From: an uncultured Collinsella sp.
GTDB lineage: Bacteria > Actinomycetota > Coriobacteriia > Coriobacteriales > Coriobacteriaceae
NCBI GenBank assembly: GCA_900551205.1
Contig: URUW01000011.1
Coordinates: 1-19,683, forward strand
Direction of reading: 5' to 3'
DNA: 19,683 nucleotides
Shown one piece after another: positions 7,641 to 14,260 of the stretch. The notes below the pieces were generated by a model. That model had not been told where the DNA came from. It ran no database searches and was given only the letters and a program-made list of their open reading frames with translations. The number at the start of each line of letters is the position of its first letter. Position 1 is the first letter of the stretch. The translations under genes and the position numbers were made by a program.

Positions 7641-7765
7641 GGGAGGGACGAGGGCTTAGTTCCCCAATCGTCCTCGGGCATGCAAAAAGCCTCGCTGCGC
7701 ACTTCGTGCGGCGAGGCTTTTTGCCCCCTGCGGAAAGATTGGGGAACTAAGCCCTCGTCCCTCCC
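7641..7765. repeat. 125-bp element bounded by perfect 29-bp inverted repeats
   Basis: The arm at 7641-7669 (GGGAGGGACGAGGG...CCCCAATC) is the exact reverse complement of 7737-7765. The terminator hairpin at 7682-7724 lies between the arms, so the whole segment can fold into one long nested stem. It lies between convergent genes. No coding content and no clear target-site duplication are visible. It could be a REP/MITE-like element or an elaborate two-way terminator. Confidence 0.8.
7682..7724. terminator. Bidirectional rho-independent terminator after the aldolase
   Basis: A perfect 14-bp stem pairs GCAAAAAGCCTCGC with GCGAGGCTTTTTGC, extended inside by CGCAC-TTC-GTGCG. A-run and T-run flank it symmetrically, so it can stop the aldolase from the left and the HAD gene from the right. 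Confidence 0.9.
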
Positions 7766-7915
7766 AGGTTGACCTACTCGAGGTCGTCGCCCTTGTGGCG
7801 TTAGGGCGGAAAATAATAAGAAGCCTTCGCGCTGCGGAATGATTTTGGAAACTAAGTACGGGGACCCGCCCAAGCCGTTCTGCTCAATCGCCCTTGTGGT
7901 GTTGGGACTGAAAGG
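7728..7915 (+). repeat. Two diverged direct copies of a ~85-bp intergenic unit
   Basis: Copy A (about 7728-7814) and copy B (about 7832-7915) share, in the same order, CTGCGGAA-x-GATT, GGAACTAAG or GAAACTAAG, and TCGCCCTTGTGG-x-GTT-x-GG with GAAA after it, offset by about 104 bp. The remaining bases differ widely. Copy A includes the right arm of the 29-bp inverted repeat. This looks like an old tandem duplication of an intergenic element. Confidence 0.55.
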
Positions 7916-7929
7916 GTGGGACGCGTGGG

Positions 7930-8553
7930 TTATTTGGTTGTTAGGGTTAGTAGGTCGTTGGGGGTTTTGAGGTTGTAGGTGGCGTTTGGGATATCTTGGT
8001 GTGATCCCCATGCTGCTCGGGCAAAACTGACCCCTGCCGAAGTTGCGCATTGTTCGTCGTAGACGGTGTCGCCAACGTAGACGACGTTGCCAGGATTCGC
8101 GCCCGTACGTCGGAGATATTCGAGCATGGGTGCGGGCGAAGGCTTGTGCTCGGTTGTGTCTTCGACAAGGATGATGTGTTCAAAAAACTTATCGAAGCCA
8201 AGGGGTGCAATTTCGTCTGTGTATTCGTCGCGTGCACGTGAGGAGACGATGCCAAGTTTGCAGCCGCTATCGGCGAGTGTTGCGATGACTTCAAGCAAAC
8301 CTGGAAACACGCTGATGGTGCTTTTAAAGCTGGCGGCAACTTGGCACCAGCGATCCAACGTTGCCTGCGAGTAGATCCCAAGTTTCTCAAGGGCATCCTT
8401 GCCGGGTATGCCGAGGGCAAAGTCAAGCTCGTGTCGGGGAAGCGTTTTGCTGGTCTCTTCTTGGACAATCTGGACAAGCGATGACAGAACGCTTTCTTCT
8501 GTATCTGCCAATGTCCCATCAACGTCAAATACGATATGGTCAAAGTGCTTCAT
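7930..8553 (-). CDS. HAD-superfamily hydrolase (phosphoglycolate phosphatase/PpaX-like)
   Basis: Cytoplasmic phosphatase of 207 residues. All four HAD motifs are visible: nucleophile motif FDVDGT (Asp10, acid Asp12), motif II in GIVSSRA, the conserved Lys in HKPSPAPM, and motif IV VGDTVYDEQCA. The helical cap between motifs I and II (about residues 18-85) is of the Gph/beta-phosphoglucomutase subclass. Substrates of such enzymes are broad (phosphoglycolate, pyrophosphate, sugar phosphates) and cannot be assigned here. ATG 8553 follows GAGGAG by seven bases. An AraC-family gene ends 56 bases upstream on the same strand, so the two may be co-transcribed. The shared terminator at 7682-7724 lies about 205 bases beyond the stop. 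Confidence 0.85.
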   Translation of the reverse strand: MKHFDHIVFDVDGTLADTEESVLSSLVQIVQEETSKTLPRHELDFALGIPGKDALEKLGIYSQATLDRWCQVAASFKSTISVFPGLLEVIATLADSGCKLGIVSSRARDEYTDEIAPLGFDKFFEHIILVEDTTEHKPSPAPMLEYLRRTGANPGNVVYVGDTVYDEQCATSAGVSFARAAWGSHQDIPNATYNLKTPNDLLTLTTK

Positions 8554-8609
8554 ATGATTGCTCCTCTCTGTTGTTTGCCTGCAAGTTTGATGCAGTGACA
8601 GAAGAAGGG

Positions 8610-9548
8610 CTAGCGGGATTTCTGCCTGGTGCTATCGAGATTCTGCCTCGCTGCTCGATAGCTCGAAGGAGTGCACCCCATTTGTTCTTTAAATACCTGG
8701 CCAAGATGGCTTGCTGTTATAAATCCGCATTGGCGCGCGACTGTCTGTACCGTTCGCGTGGTGTGTGCCAAAAGTTCGCAAGCACGGTTTATGCGGTATG
8801 CGCGTAGATATGCCGCCGGGGTCGTTCCTGCACAAGTTTCGATAATGCGGTAACACTCTCTTTCGCTTACGCCGGCTGCAGATGCCATCTGGGGCACATC
8901 TATAGCGGCTGCATAGTTTGCGCGGATAAAGTCCAGGATTGCCTTGAACTGTACGTCGCGGCTGGTCATCCAAGAGGCGCCGTCGGAAGAAAAGAGCGGT
9001 TCGGTCTTGGCGTTAATCTGAATCCAGAGCTCTGACAAACTATTTCGAAGCGCCATCTCGTTCTGCGGCCGTTGAAGGTCGTGGCTAAAGGAGCTCTTTA
9101 GCAAATCGATAAAGGGCATATCGTCGGGATTGGTGGGCGACCATTTGAGCACATCGACGCCTCGACATTGAAGCAATGGGTTGATGTAGCGCTTTTGGAG
9201 ACGCCCCGCGGGATCGCCGAGCATCGACGGCTGAAAGATATGCAGCATTTGAATGGCTGGCGCCGAATTGGGTGATTGCAGCGTGCTGTGCAAAACGCCG
9301 CCGTTGATAAAGCCGGCGGACCCTTCCTCAAAGCGTACGTGCTCATGAGCCGCGTGCGTTCGATAGTCGATCGCTCCCTGCTCCATGTAGAAAAGCTCAA
9401 CTTCGGAATGCCAGTGCCAGGGGACGGAATTGCCCGGATAGCGAGCGAATTCTGCGCGTTCGGCAATATAGGGCCAGTCTTCGGCGGTCTCGGGAAACGC
9501 TTCCTCGCGTCCTCCGCGGTGCAATTCTATGTGATCCATGTTTCGCAT
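8610..9548 (-). CDS. AraC-family transcriptional regulator with cupin sensor domain
   Basis: Regulator of 312 residues. The N-terminal cupin-type ligand pocket (about 30-110) contains PWHWHSEVELFYMEQG and GSAGFINGGVLHS, common in sugar-responsive AraC proteins. The C-terminal AraC domain with two helix-turn-helix units spans about 205-305 (VPQMASAAGVSERECYRII..., then TVQTVARQCGFITASHLGQVFKEQMGCTPSSYR). Two in-frame ATGs exist, 9548 and 9539. Neither has a ribosome site, but a TATACT -10 box ends six bases before ATG 9548, which suggests a leaderless mRNA and favours 9548. The target genes are unknown; the HAD gene downstream is the only same-strand neighbour. Confidence 0.88.
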   Translation of the reverse strand: MRNMDHIELHRGGREEAFPETAEDWPYIAERAEFARYPGNSVPWHWHSEVELFYMEQGAIDYRTHAAHEHVRFEEGSAGFINGGVLHSTLQSPNSAPAIQMLHIFQPSMLGDPAGRLQKRYINPLLQCRGVDVLKWSPTNPDDMPFIDLLKSSFSHDLQRPQNEMALRNSLSELWIQINAKTEPLFSSDGASWMTSRDVQFKAILDFIRANYAAAIDVPQMASAAGVSERECYRIIETCAGTTPAAYLRAYRINRACELLAHTTRTVQTVARQCGFITASHLGQVFKEQMGCTPSSYRAARQNLDSTRQKSR

Positions 9549-9554
9549 GGCATC

Positions 9555-9560
9555 AGTATA
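9555..9560 (-). promoter_or_regulatory. -10 box of the AraC-family gene, leaderless arrangement
   Basis: TATACT on the minus strand is followed by GATGCC and then the ATG. A start site seven bases downstream of the box would fall on the A of the ATG. The -35 region (AGCAAT at 17-bp spacing) is poor. Confidence 0.45.
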
Positions 9561-9573
9561 AAGCGCGATGGGC

Positions 9574-9783
9574 TTAGATTGCTCTTGCCTGTTCGGGGAA
9601 CGCCTTGTCTAGGGATGCTTGGAGCTTTTCGAAGGATGCTCGTAAGTTGAGGCTCTGATCGGCTGAGCGCTTGGTTTTTGTGGTGGGGGAGTCGAGGAGG
9701 CCGTTTCTCTGCGTCGGGGGGAAGGAGAAAAGGTTTGCATGTTTTAGGGATGGCTGCTGTGCTGCGTCATTGGAAGAATGCAT
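9574..9783 (-). CDS. Small hypothetical protein, 69 aa
   Basis: Unrecognised ORF of 69 residues with an ATG preceded by GAGGAGG (9800-9794) at ten bases. That is the main reason to list it. The product is hydrophilic, with a basic stretch (TKTKRSADQ) and a short amphipathic C-terminal helix (FEKLQASLDKAFPEQARAI), and no signal peptide or membrane segment. It overlaps the 3' part of another doubtful minus-strand frame (9744-9935) in a different phase, so both may be remnants of one frameshifted gene. Confidence 0.25.
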   Translation of the reverse strand: MHSSNDAAQQPSLKHANLFSFPPTQRNGLLDSPTTKTKRSADQSLNLRASFEKLQASLDKAFPEQARAI

Positions 9784-9935
9784 GCTTTTGCGGCCTCCTC
9801 GATATCCACCAAAAGGATGCGCTCGGGGTTTGCTGCTAGGTCCCGTGCGCTGGCAGTATTATGCAGCGGACCGTTCAAAGAAGCGCTAAAGAAAGGCTTA
9901 ACCTGGTTTGGTGTTACGATGAAACCGCAGGTCAA
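9744..9935 (-). pseudogene. Possible decayed ORF (63 codons from a TTG; open about 16 codons further upstream)
   Basis: The frame reads TFQECYSIALTCGFIVTPN, then PLHNTASARDLAANPERI and LLVDIEEAAKA before stopping. There is no ATG or ribosome site at its beginning, and the open frame starts at a stop near 9985. The residue composition looks protein-like, but I cannot name a family. Its 3' end overlaps the 69-residue ORF in another phase. A degraded gene is one reading; chance is another. Confidence 0.2.
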
Positions 9936-10036
9936 GGCTATTGAGTAACACTCTTGAAAGGTTTTGGGCTTAAGGGCTTTCTAAGGTTTGTGACGTGGAT
10001 GTGGCTCGCCTGTGTGGGGCGTGTGAATGCTCGCTG
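9936..10036. other. Remaining gene-free part of the AraC to NUDIX-VSR gap
   Basis: Apart from the two doubtful ORFs, the stretch from 9549 to 10036 shows no RNA gene, terminator or repeat that I can support. It is less GC-rich than the flanking genes, and no hairpin terminator is visible behind the NUDIX-VSR gene. Confidence 0.5.
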
Positions 10037-11023
10037 TTAGCGCTGCGGCTCTGCAGCCCGTACCTGCTCGATGACCTTTTCCATCGTGGCGTCGATGCGG
10101 TCTTTTTTGAGCTCGCATTCCCAGATGGTTATGGGTGTCCAGCCCATTTGAGTGAGTGCCGCCACGGCAGCGCGGTCGCGCTCGACGTTGCGACGGAACT
10201 TTGCCTCCCAAAAATCAACATTGCGCTTGGGCTGGCTCGGGTTGCACTTGGGGCAGCGGTGCCAAAAGCAGCCGTTGACGAAGATGGCGATCTTGCGCCC
10301 GGGAAAGGCGATGTCGGGCTTGCCGGGCACCTTCCATTCCAAACGATAGCCCGTGAGGCCGGCGGCCCGTAGGCGCTGGCGAACGAGCAGCTCGGGCTTG
10401 GTGTTGGCGCGTTTGTTGCCCTTCATGGACTTTTTGATGGCGGCTCGACGGCGGACCAGTTCGCGCTCGTCAGCGGAGAGGTCCGAGGTATCGATGCCGT
10501 CCAGCAGGCCGGGCTTGGGGCGCTTTTTGCTGTGGCGCTTAGGCTTGCGCTTGGGTTTGGTAGCGGGCTCGTCGGCCGTGGTCTCGGTATCGTTGGCAGC
10601 GCCATTAGCCTCAAGCCGGTCTTCCTTCAGCTCAATCAGCGCATCAATGAGCCCCTTGTCGGCGGGCATCCATTCCACCGTGGCAAGCGAGGTGCGCGGA
10701 ATCCAGCGGATATCGAGCTGGCGGTCGTGCTTCTGGGGCTCATCGGATTCATCAGCCAGCGAGCAGTAGTAACACTCCATTGAGAGATGAAAATCGGGGT
10801 AGTCATACTCAACGGTGTAGAAATCACGTAGGTTGGTGACCTTTACCTGTAGCTCTTCCATAAGCTCGCGGCGCACAGCGTCTTCGGGTGTTTCGCCGCG
10901 CATGAGCTTGCCACCTGGGAACTCCCACAGTCCCTGCATGTCGCCGTAGCCGCGCTGCACGGCAAGCAGCTCGTCAGATCCATCCTTGCGAATGATCCCA
11001 GCGGCAACATGAACAGTCTTCAA
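10037..11023 (-). CDS. NUDIX (MutT-like) hydrolase fused to very-short-patch-repair (Vsr) endonuclease
   Basis: Protein of 328 residues joining two DNA-protection activities. Residues 1-135 form a NUDIX domain closest in style to MutT/8-oxo-dGTP diphosphatases. The Nudix box spans G38 to V60 (GKLMRGETPEDAVRRELMEELQV), with Gln59 replacing the usual Gly but all box Glu residues kept. Residues 136-190 are a charged linker with a basic KPKRKPKRHSKKRPKP segment. Residues 190-328 match Vsr endonucleases, which nick at T:G mismatches: KGNKRANTKPELLVRQRLRAAG, catalytic Asp237 in KPDIAF, GCFWHRCPKC (His255), FWEAKF-x-RNVERDR and TIWECEL. The longer open frame to 11608 is antisense to the ABC gene and rejected. 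TTG 11023 is chosen because AGAGGA precedes it by six bases. No cytosine methyltransferase lies nearby. Confidence 0.85.
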   Translation of the reverse strand: MKTVHVAAGIIRKDGSDELLAVQRGYGDMQGLWEFPGGKLMRGETPEDAVRRELMEELQVKVTNLRDFYTVEYDYPDFHLSMECYYCSLADESDEPQKHDRQLDIRWIPRTSLATVEWMPADKGLIDALIELKEDRLEANGAANDTETTADEPATKPKRKPKRHSKKRPKPGLLDGIDTSDLSADERELVRRRAAIKKSMKGNKRANTKPELLVRQRLRAAGLTGYRLEWKVPGKPDIAFPGRKIAIFVNGCFWHRCPKCNPSQPKRNVDFWEAKFRRNVERDRAAVAALTQMGWTPITIWECELKKDRIDATMEKVIEQVRAAEPQR

Positions 11024-11070
11024 CAGGAGTCCTCTCTCAACATCAACACGTGGCAGGGCGGCTACCCGTA

Positions 11071-11098
11071 CCTTACACAACGGTAAGGCAAGCGTAAG
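11071..11098 (+). promoter_or_regulatory. Possible response-regulator binding site upstream of the ABC operon
   Basis: CCTTAC (11071-11076) and GTAAGG (11083-11088) form an inverted repeat with a 6-base spacer. GTAAG then recurs 11 bp further (11094-11098). An 11-bp phased direct repeat is typical of OmpR/PhoB-family regulators, which control BceAB-type exporters. No such regulator gene lies in the window. Confidence 0.3.
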
Positions 11099-11171
11099 CC
11101 ATATCGATGGTAGCCGACTCGTCTTCTTGCGACTATAGATGCCGTAGACTAATTGCAAGAAAGGACTCGGT

Positions 11172-11936
11172 ATGCAAACCACGCGCATGGCGACCCCGGT
11201 ACTGGAGGTCGCGCATCTCGAAAAGGTATATGGAGCGCTGGGCAACGTGACCCGCGCGCTCAACGACGTCAGCTTTACCGTCAATCGCGGCGAATTCGTT
11301 GGCATCATGGGCGCTTCGGGCTCGGGCAAGTCGACGTTGCTCAACTGCGTGTCGACCATCGATAGCGCCACGAGCGGCACCATTCGCATCAACGGGCAGG
11401 ACGTTACGCGCATGAAGCAGGCCAAACTCTCGCAGTTCCGCCGCGAGGAGCTCGGCTTTATCTTCCAGGATTCCAACCTGCTCGATACGCTCACGGCGCG
11501 CGAGAACATCGCCCTGCCGCTCACCATCGCCCGCACAAACTCGGCAGAGATCTCGACCCGCGTGCAGGATGTGGCAGCGCGCCTGTCTATTAGCCAGGTG
11601 CTCGACAAGTACCCCTACCAGATGTCCGGCGGTCAGCAGCAGCGCGTTGCCGCGGCTCGTGCGCTCATGGCCGACGAGCCCACCGGCGCCCTCGATTCCA
11701 AGAGCGCCCGTCTGCTGCTCGAGAGCCTGGAGGCCCTGAATCGCCGCCTGCGCGCCACGGTACTCATGGTCACGCACGACAGCTTTGCCGCCAGCTACAC
11801 GAGCCGTGTGCTGTTTATTCGCGACGGCAAGATCTTCACCGAGCTGCGCCGCGGCGATACCGACCGCCGAGAGTTCTTCGACCGCATTATGGAGGTCGTT
11901 GCCATGATGGGCGGTGAGGGCTCCGATGCTCTGTAA
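11172..11936 (+). CDS. ABC transporter ATP-binding protein (BceA/MacB type), shortened before Walker B
   Basis: ATPase subunit of 254 residues for the permease that follows. Visible motifs are Walker A GASGSGKST (47-55), the Q-loop GFIFQDSNLLDTLTARENIALPL (Gln99), signature SGGQQQR (152-158), Walker B/D-loop ADEPTGALDS (about 167-176) and switch His202. The sequence goes from SGGQQQRVAAARAL straight to MADEPTG. Family members normally have about seven more residues (the N/D-P-x-hydrophobic strand) there, so the turn and part of the Walker B strand are missing, in frame. ATP binding may persist, but activity is doubtful. ATG 11172 follows AAAGGA at about eight bases. The 3' end overlaps the permease gene by 11 bases. 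Confidence 0.9.
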   Translation: MQTTRMATPVLEVAHLEKVYGALGNVTRALNDVSFTVNRGEFVGIMGASGSGKSTLLNCVSTIDSATSGTIRINGQDVTRMKQAKLSQFRREELGFIFQDSNLLDTLTARENIALPLTIARTNSAEISTRVQDVAARLSISQVLDKYPYQMSGGQQQRVAAARALMADEPTGALDSKSARLLLESLEALNRRLRATVLMVTHDSFAASYTSRVLFIRDGKIFTELRRGDTDRREFFDRIMEVVAMMGGEGSDAL

Positions 11937-14163
11937 ACTCGCTTGGGGCAACGTCCGCCGCGCCGGCCGCGATTACCTCGTCTACTTGCTGACGCTCACC
12001 CTAGGCGTCACGGTCTTCTATGCTTTCAACACCGTCTCGATGCAGGTCGACATTGCCGGCATCGAGGAAGAGGGACTGTCCGAGCTCATGGGCACCATGC
12101 TCGGTTACCTTACTTACTTTTTGGCTGGCGTCATGGCCTTTTTGATGGTGTATGCCAATAACTTCATCATGAAACGCCGTAAGAAGGAGTTTGGCCTGTA
12201 CCAGGTGCTTGGCATGGGGCGCGGGCGCGTCGCCACGATCATGGCGCTCGAGACCGTGATCGTTTCGGTCGGCGCCTTTGTCGCCGGCATTGTGCTGGGC
12301 GTGGGGCTCTCCCAGCTCATGACGTTCTTTACGGCTTCGCTCTTTAAGACGCAGATCGCCGATTTTCACTTCTTTTTCTCGGTGCATGCGTTCAACCTGA
12401 CCCTTGCCTGCATGCTCGTAATGTTTGTGCTCACGCTACTGCTGAACCTGCGCGCCGTGCGTCGTACCAAACTCATCGAGCTTATGGGTGCCGAGCGTCG
12501 CAACGAGAGTATCAAGACACGCAACCCCTGGATCGCGATTGCCATCTTTGCTGTGGGCGCGGTGCTTGTGGGCGTGGCCTATTACCGTCTGCTGCGTGAT
12601 GGGTTCCCGCTAACCGAGACGGGCGACAAGCTGGACGGGGCCATGAGCCAGTTTGGCATTACGACCGCTATGGTTACGGTGGGCACCTTTGCCCTGTTCT
12701 GGGGACTCTCGGGCATGCTCATCAAGCTGCTGCAGAGCTTGCGCGGCGTGTATTGGCGCGACCTCAATATGTTTACCGTGCGTCAGCTTTCGGCCAAGGT
12801 CAATACGGTGTGCTTTTCGATGGGCGTCATCGCGATGATTCTGTTCCTTGCCATTACCTCGGTGACGTGCGGTATGTCGATTGCCAACGTGATGAACGAG
12901 AATCTGGAGCGCTATAACCCTGTTGACGTGTCTCAGACGTATGTCTATTACACGCCCGAAACGCTCGACTACTACAAGGAGTATGTCAATCCGTCTGAGG
13001 CCGATCGCATGGTGCTGGCCGATGCAACGGTCGATTTGTACGCTGCATGGCATGGCGATCGTAAAGATCCCGATAACGTTGCAGACGGTATTAAGGGCAA
13101 GTCGGCGGACAACAACGACGAGACCGGCAAGAAGGTCAATATCGCCGATGTTGCCGGTGAGCATGTGCAGATCGATTCGTATCTGAGTTATCCGCTTGGC
13201 GGCTCGGGCCCCTCGGTGGTGGCGGGTGAGATGTGCAAGGCCATGGGCGAAAAGCTTCCCAAGGCGCTCGAGGGAAGCAACGCCGATGCGATGGGTCTGT
13301 ATGTGACGCTGGCGAGCCAGTACAACAAACTGCGCCAGATGATGGGCGAGGAGCCGGTGAGCATTGGCCGCGACCAGTATCTGCTCACGTGTGATATGGG
13401 CGGCGAGCTGGGCGACCTGTACACCAAATATATGGCCGGCGGCCATACCCTCACCTTGGGCGGGCATGAGCTCAAGCCCGCAACCGATAAGTCGGACGAG
13501 GACACGGCGGCCATCGCCAACTCGGCGATGGGCAGCAATCCCGGTACCGTGGTCGTAGCCGATGAGCTGCTGTCCCAGCTTAATCTGCAACCGTATTCCA
13601 GTAATCTGCTCGTTAATTACAAACAGGGTATGGATACGACCGAGGCAGACGAGAGCATTAAATACACCTTGCTCGATAATCTGCTCGTTGACGGCAAGGA
13701 GCCGGGGTCGTGGGGAGTCTTCATCACGCGTTCCGAGATGTACACGCAAGCAGCGCAGATGAACGGCATGATTAGCTATCTGGCCATCTACATTGGCTTT
13801 GTACTGGTCGTTGCGTGCGCGGCGATTCTGTCGATCCAGCAGCTCTCCAATGTGGCCGATGGCAGCCGCAGCTATCGTGTGCTGGCGCAGATTGGCTGTG
13901 ACGACCGTCAGATCCGGCATTCGGTGATGGCGCAGCAAGCGGTGTTCTTCCTGTTCCCGCTGGCAGTGGGTCTGGCGCACTCCTTTGTGGCGCTCAAGGT
14001 GATTATCGAGCTGGTAAGCACGTTTGGCAACATGAGCATCGGCGGCACGGTGGGCCTTACCTGTGCGATTTTCTTGGCAGCCTACGGCGGCTACTTCCTG
14101 GTAACGTACCTCATGAGTACCGGCATGGTGCGAGCAGCCATCGCCACCCGCTACAGCGAGTAG
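11926..14163 (+). CDS. ABC transporter permease, FtsX/BceB type
   Basis: Membrane subunit of 745 residues with the BceB layout used for antimicrobial-peptide resistance and sensing. Seven N-terminal helices lie near residues 17-37, 60-80, 103-130, 155-175, 202-222, 245-268 and 295-320. A large extracytoplasmic domain of about 290 residues (325-612) follows, then three C-terminal helices near 615-637, 668-690 and 705-732. FtsX-like coupling segments (KRRKKEFGLYQVLGMGRGR and SRSYRVLAQIGCDDRQIRHS) follow helices 2 and 8. ATG 11926 overlaps the ATPase stop by 11 bases; a GTG at 11914 is an alternative. The substrate is unknown. BceAB pairs usually sit beside a two-component system, and none is present here. 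The operon ends in a strong hairpin terminator. Confidence 0.88.
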   Translation: MLCKLAWGNVRRAGRDYLVYLLTLTLGVTVFYAFNTVSMQVDIAGIEEEGLSELMGTMLGYLTYFLAGVMAFLMVYANNFIMKRRKKEFGLYQVLGMGRGRVATIMALETVIVSVGAFVAGIVLGVGLSQLMTFFTASLFKTQIADFHFFFSVHAFNLTLACMLVMFVLTLLLNLRAVRRTKLIELMGAERRNESIKTRNPWIAIAIFAVGAVLVGVAYYRLLRDGFPLTETGDKLDGAMSQFGITTAMVTVGTFALFWGLSGMLIKLLQSLRGVYWRDLNMFTVRQLSAKVNTVCFSMGVIAMILFLAITSVTCGMSIANVMNENLERYNPVDVSQTYVYYTPETLDYYKEYVNPSEADRMVLADATVDLYAAWHGDRKDPDNVADGIKGKSADNNDETGKKVNIADVAGEHVQIDSYLSYPLGGSGPSVVAGEMCKAMGEKLPKALEGSNADAMGLYVTLASQYNKLRQMMGEEPVSIGRDQYLLTCDMGGELGDLYTKYMAGGHTLTLGGHELKPATDKSDEDTAAIANSAMGSNPGTVVVADELLSQLNLQPYSSNLLVNYKQGMDTTEADESIKYTLLDNLLVDGKEPGSWGVFITRSEMYTQAAQMNGMISYLAIYIGFVLVVACAAILSIQQLSNVADGSRSYRVLAQIGCDDRQIRHSVMAQQAVFFLFPLAVGLAHSFVALKVIIELVSTFGNMSIGGTVGLTCAIFLAAYGGYFLVTYLMSTGMVRAAIATRYSE

Positions 14164-14201
14164 CGAGCGGGCAAAACCGCCGCATAACCACAGCGAACAA
14201 A

Positions 14202-14241
14202 CGCCGCGAAGGGAGCCGGGCCCCCTTCGCGGCGGTTTTTT
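14202..14241 (+). terminator. Rho-independent terminator after the ABC operon
   Basis: A 12-bp stem (CGCCGCGAAGGG, 14202-14213, with 14223-14234) is followed by TTTTTT. An upstream segment, GCGGGCAAAACCGCCGC (14167-14183), can also pair with the right arm plus T-run and the following GCCCGC (14229-14247), giving a competing fold. Confidence 0.9.
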
Positions 14242-14260
14242 GCCCGCCTGATGCATCTCA

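Noticed and set aside
7641..7765. Insertion sequence with terminal inverted repeats
   Set aside because: Only 125 bp, no transposase and no target-site duplication seen; kept as a repeat element, not called an IS.
7484..8050. 188-codon minus-strand ORF across the intergenic repeat region
   Set aside because: Runs through a terminator, both repeat arms and the ends of two well-supported genes; no coding signature.
8554..8609. Terminator between the AraC-family and HAD genes
   Set aside because: No stem with a T-run is visible in these 56 bases, so co-transcription remains possible.
11024..11608. N-terminal 195-codon extension of the NUDIX-VSR frame
   Set aside because: It is antisense to the ABC ATPase gene, has low-complexity Ser/Arg content, and a TTG with a good ribosome site starts the NUDIX domain exactly at 11023.
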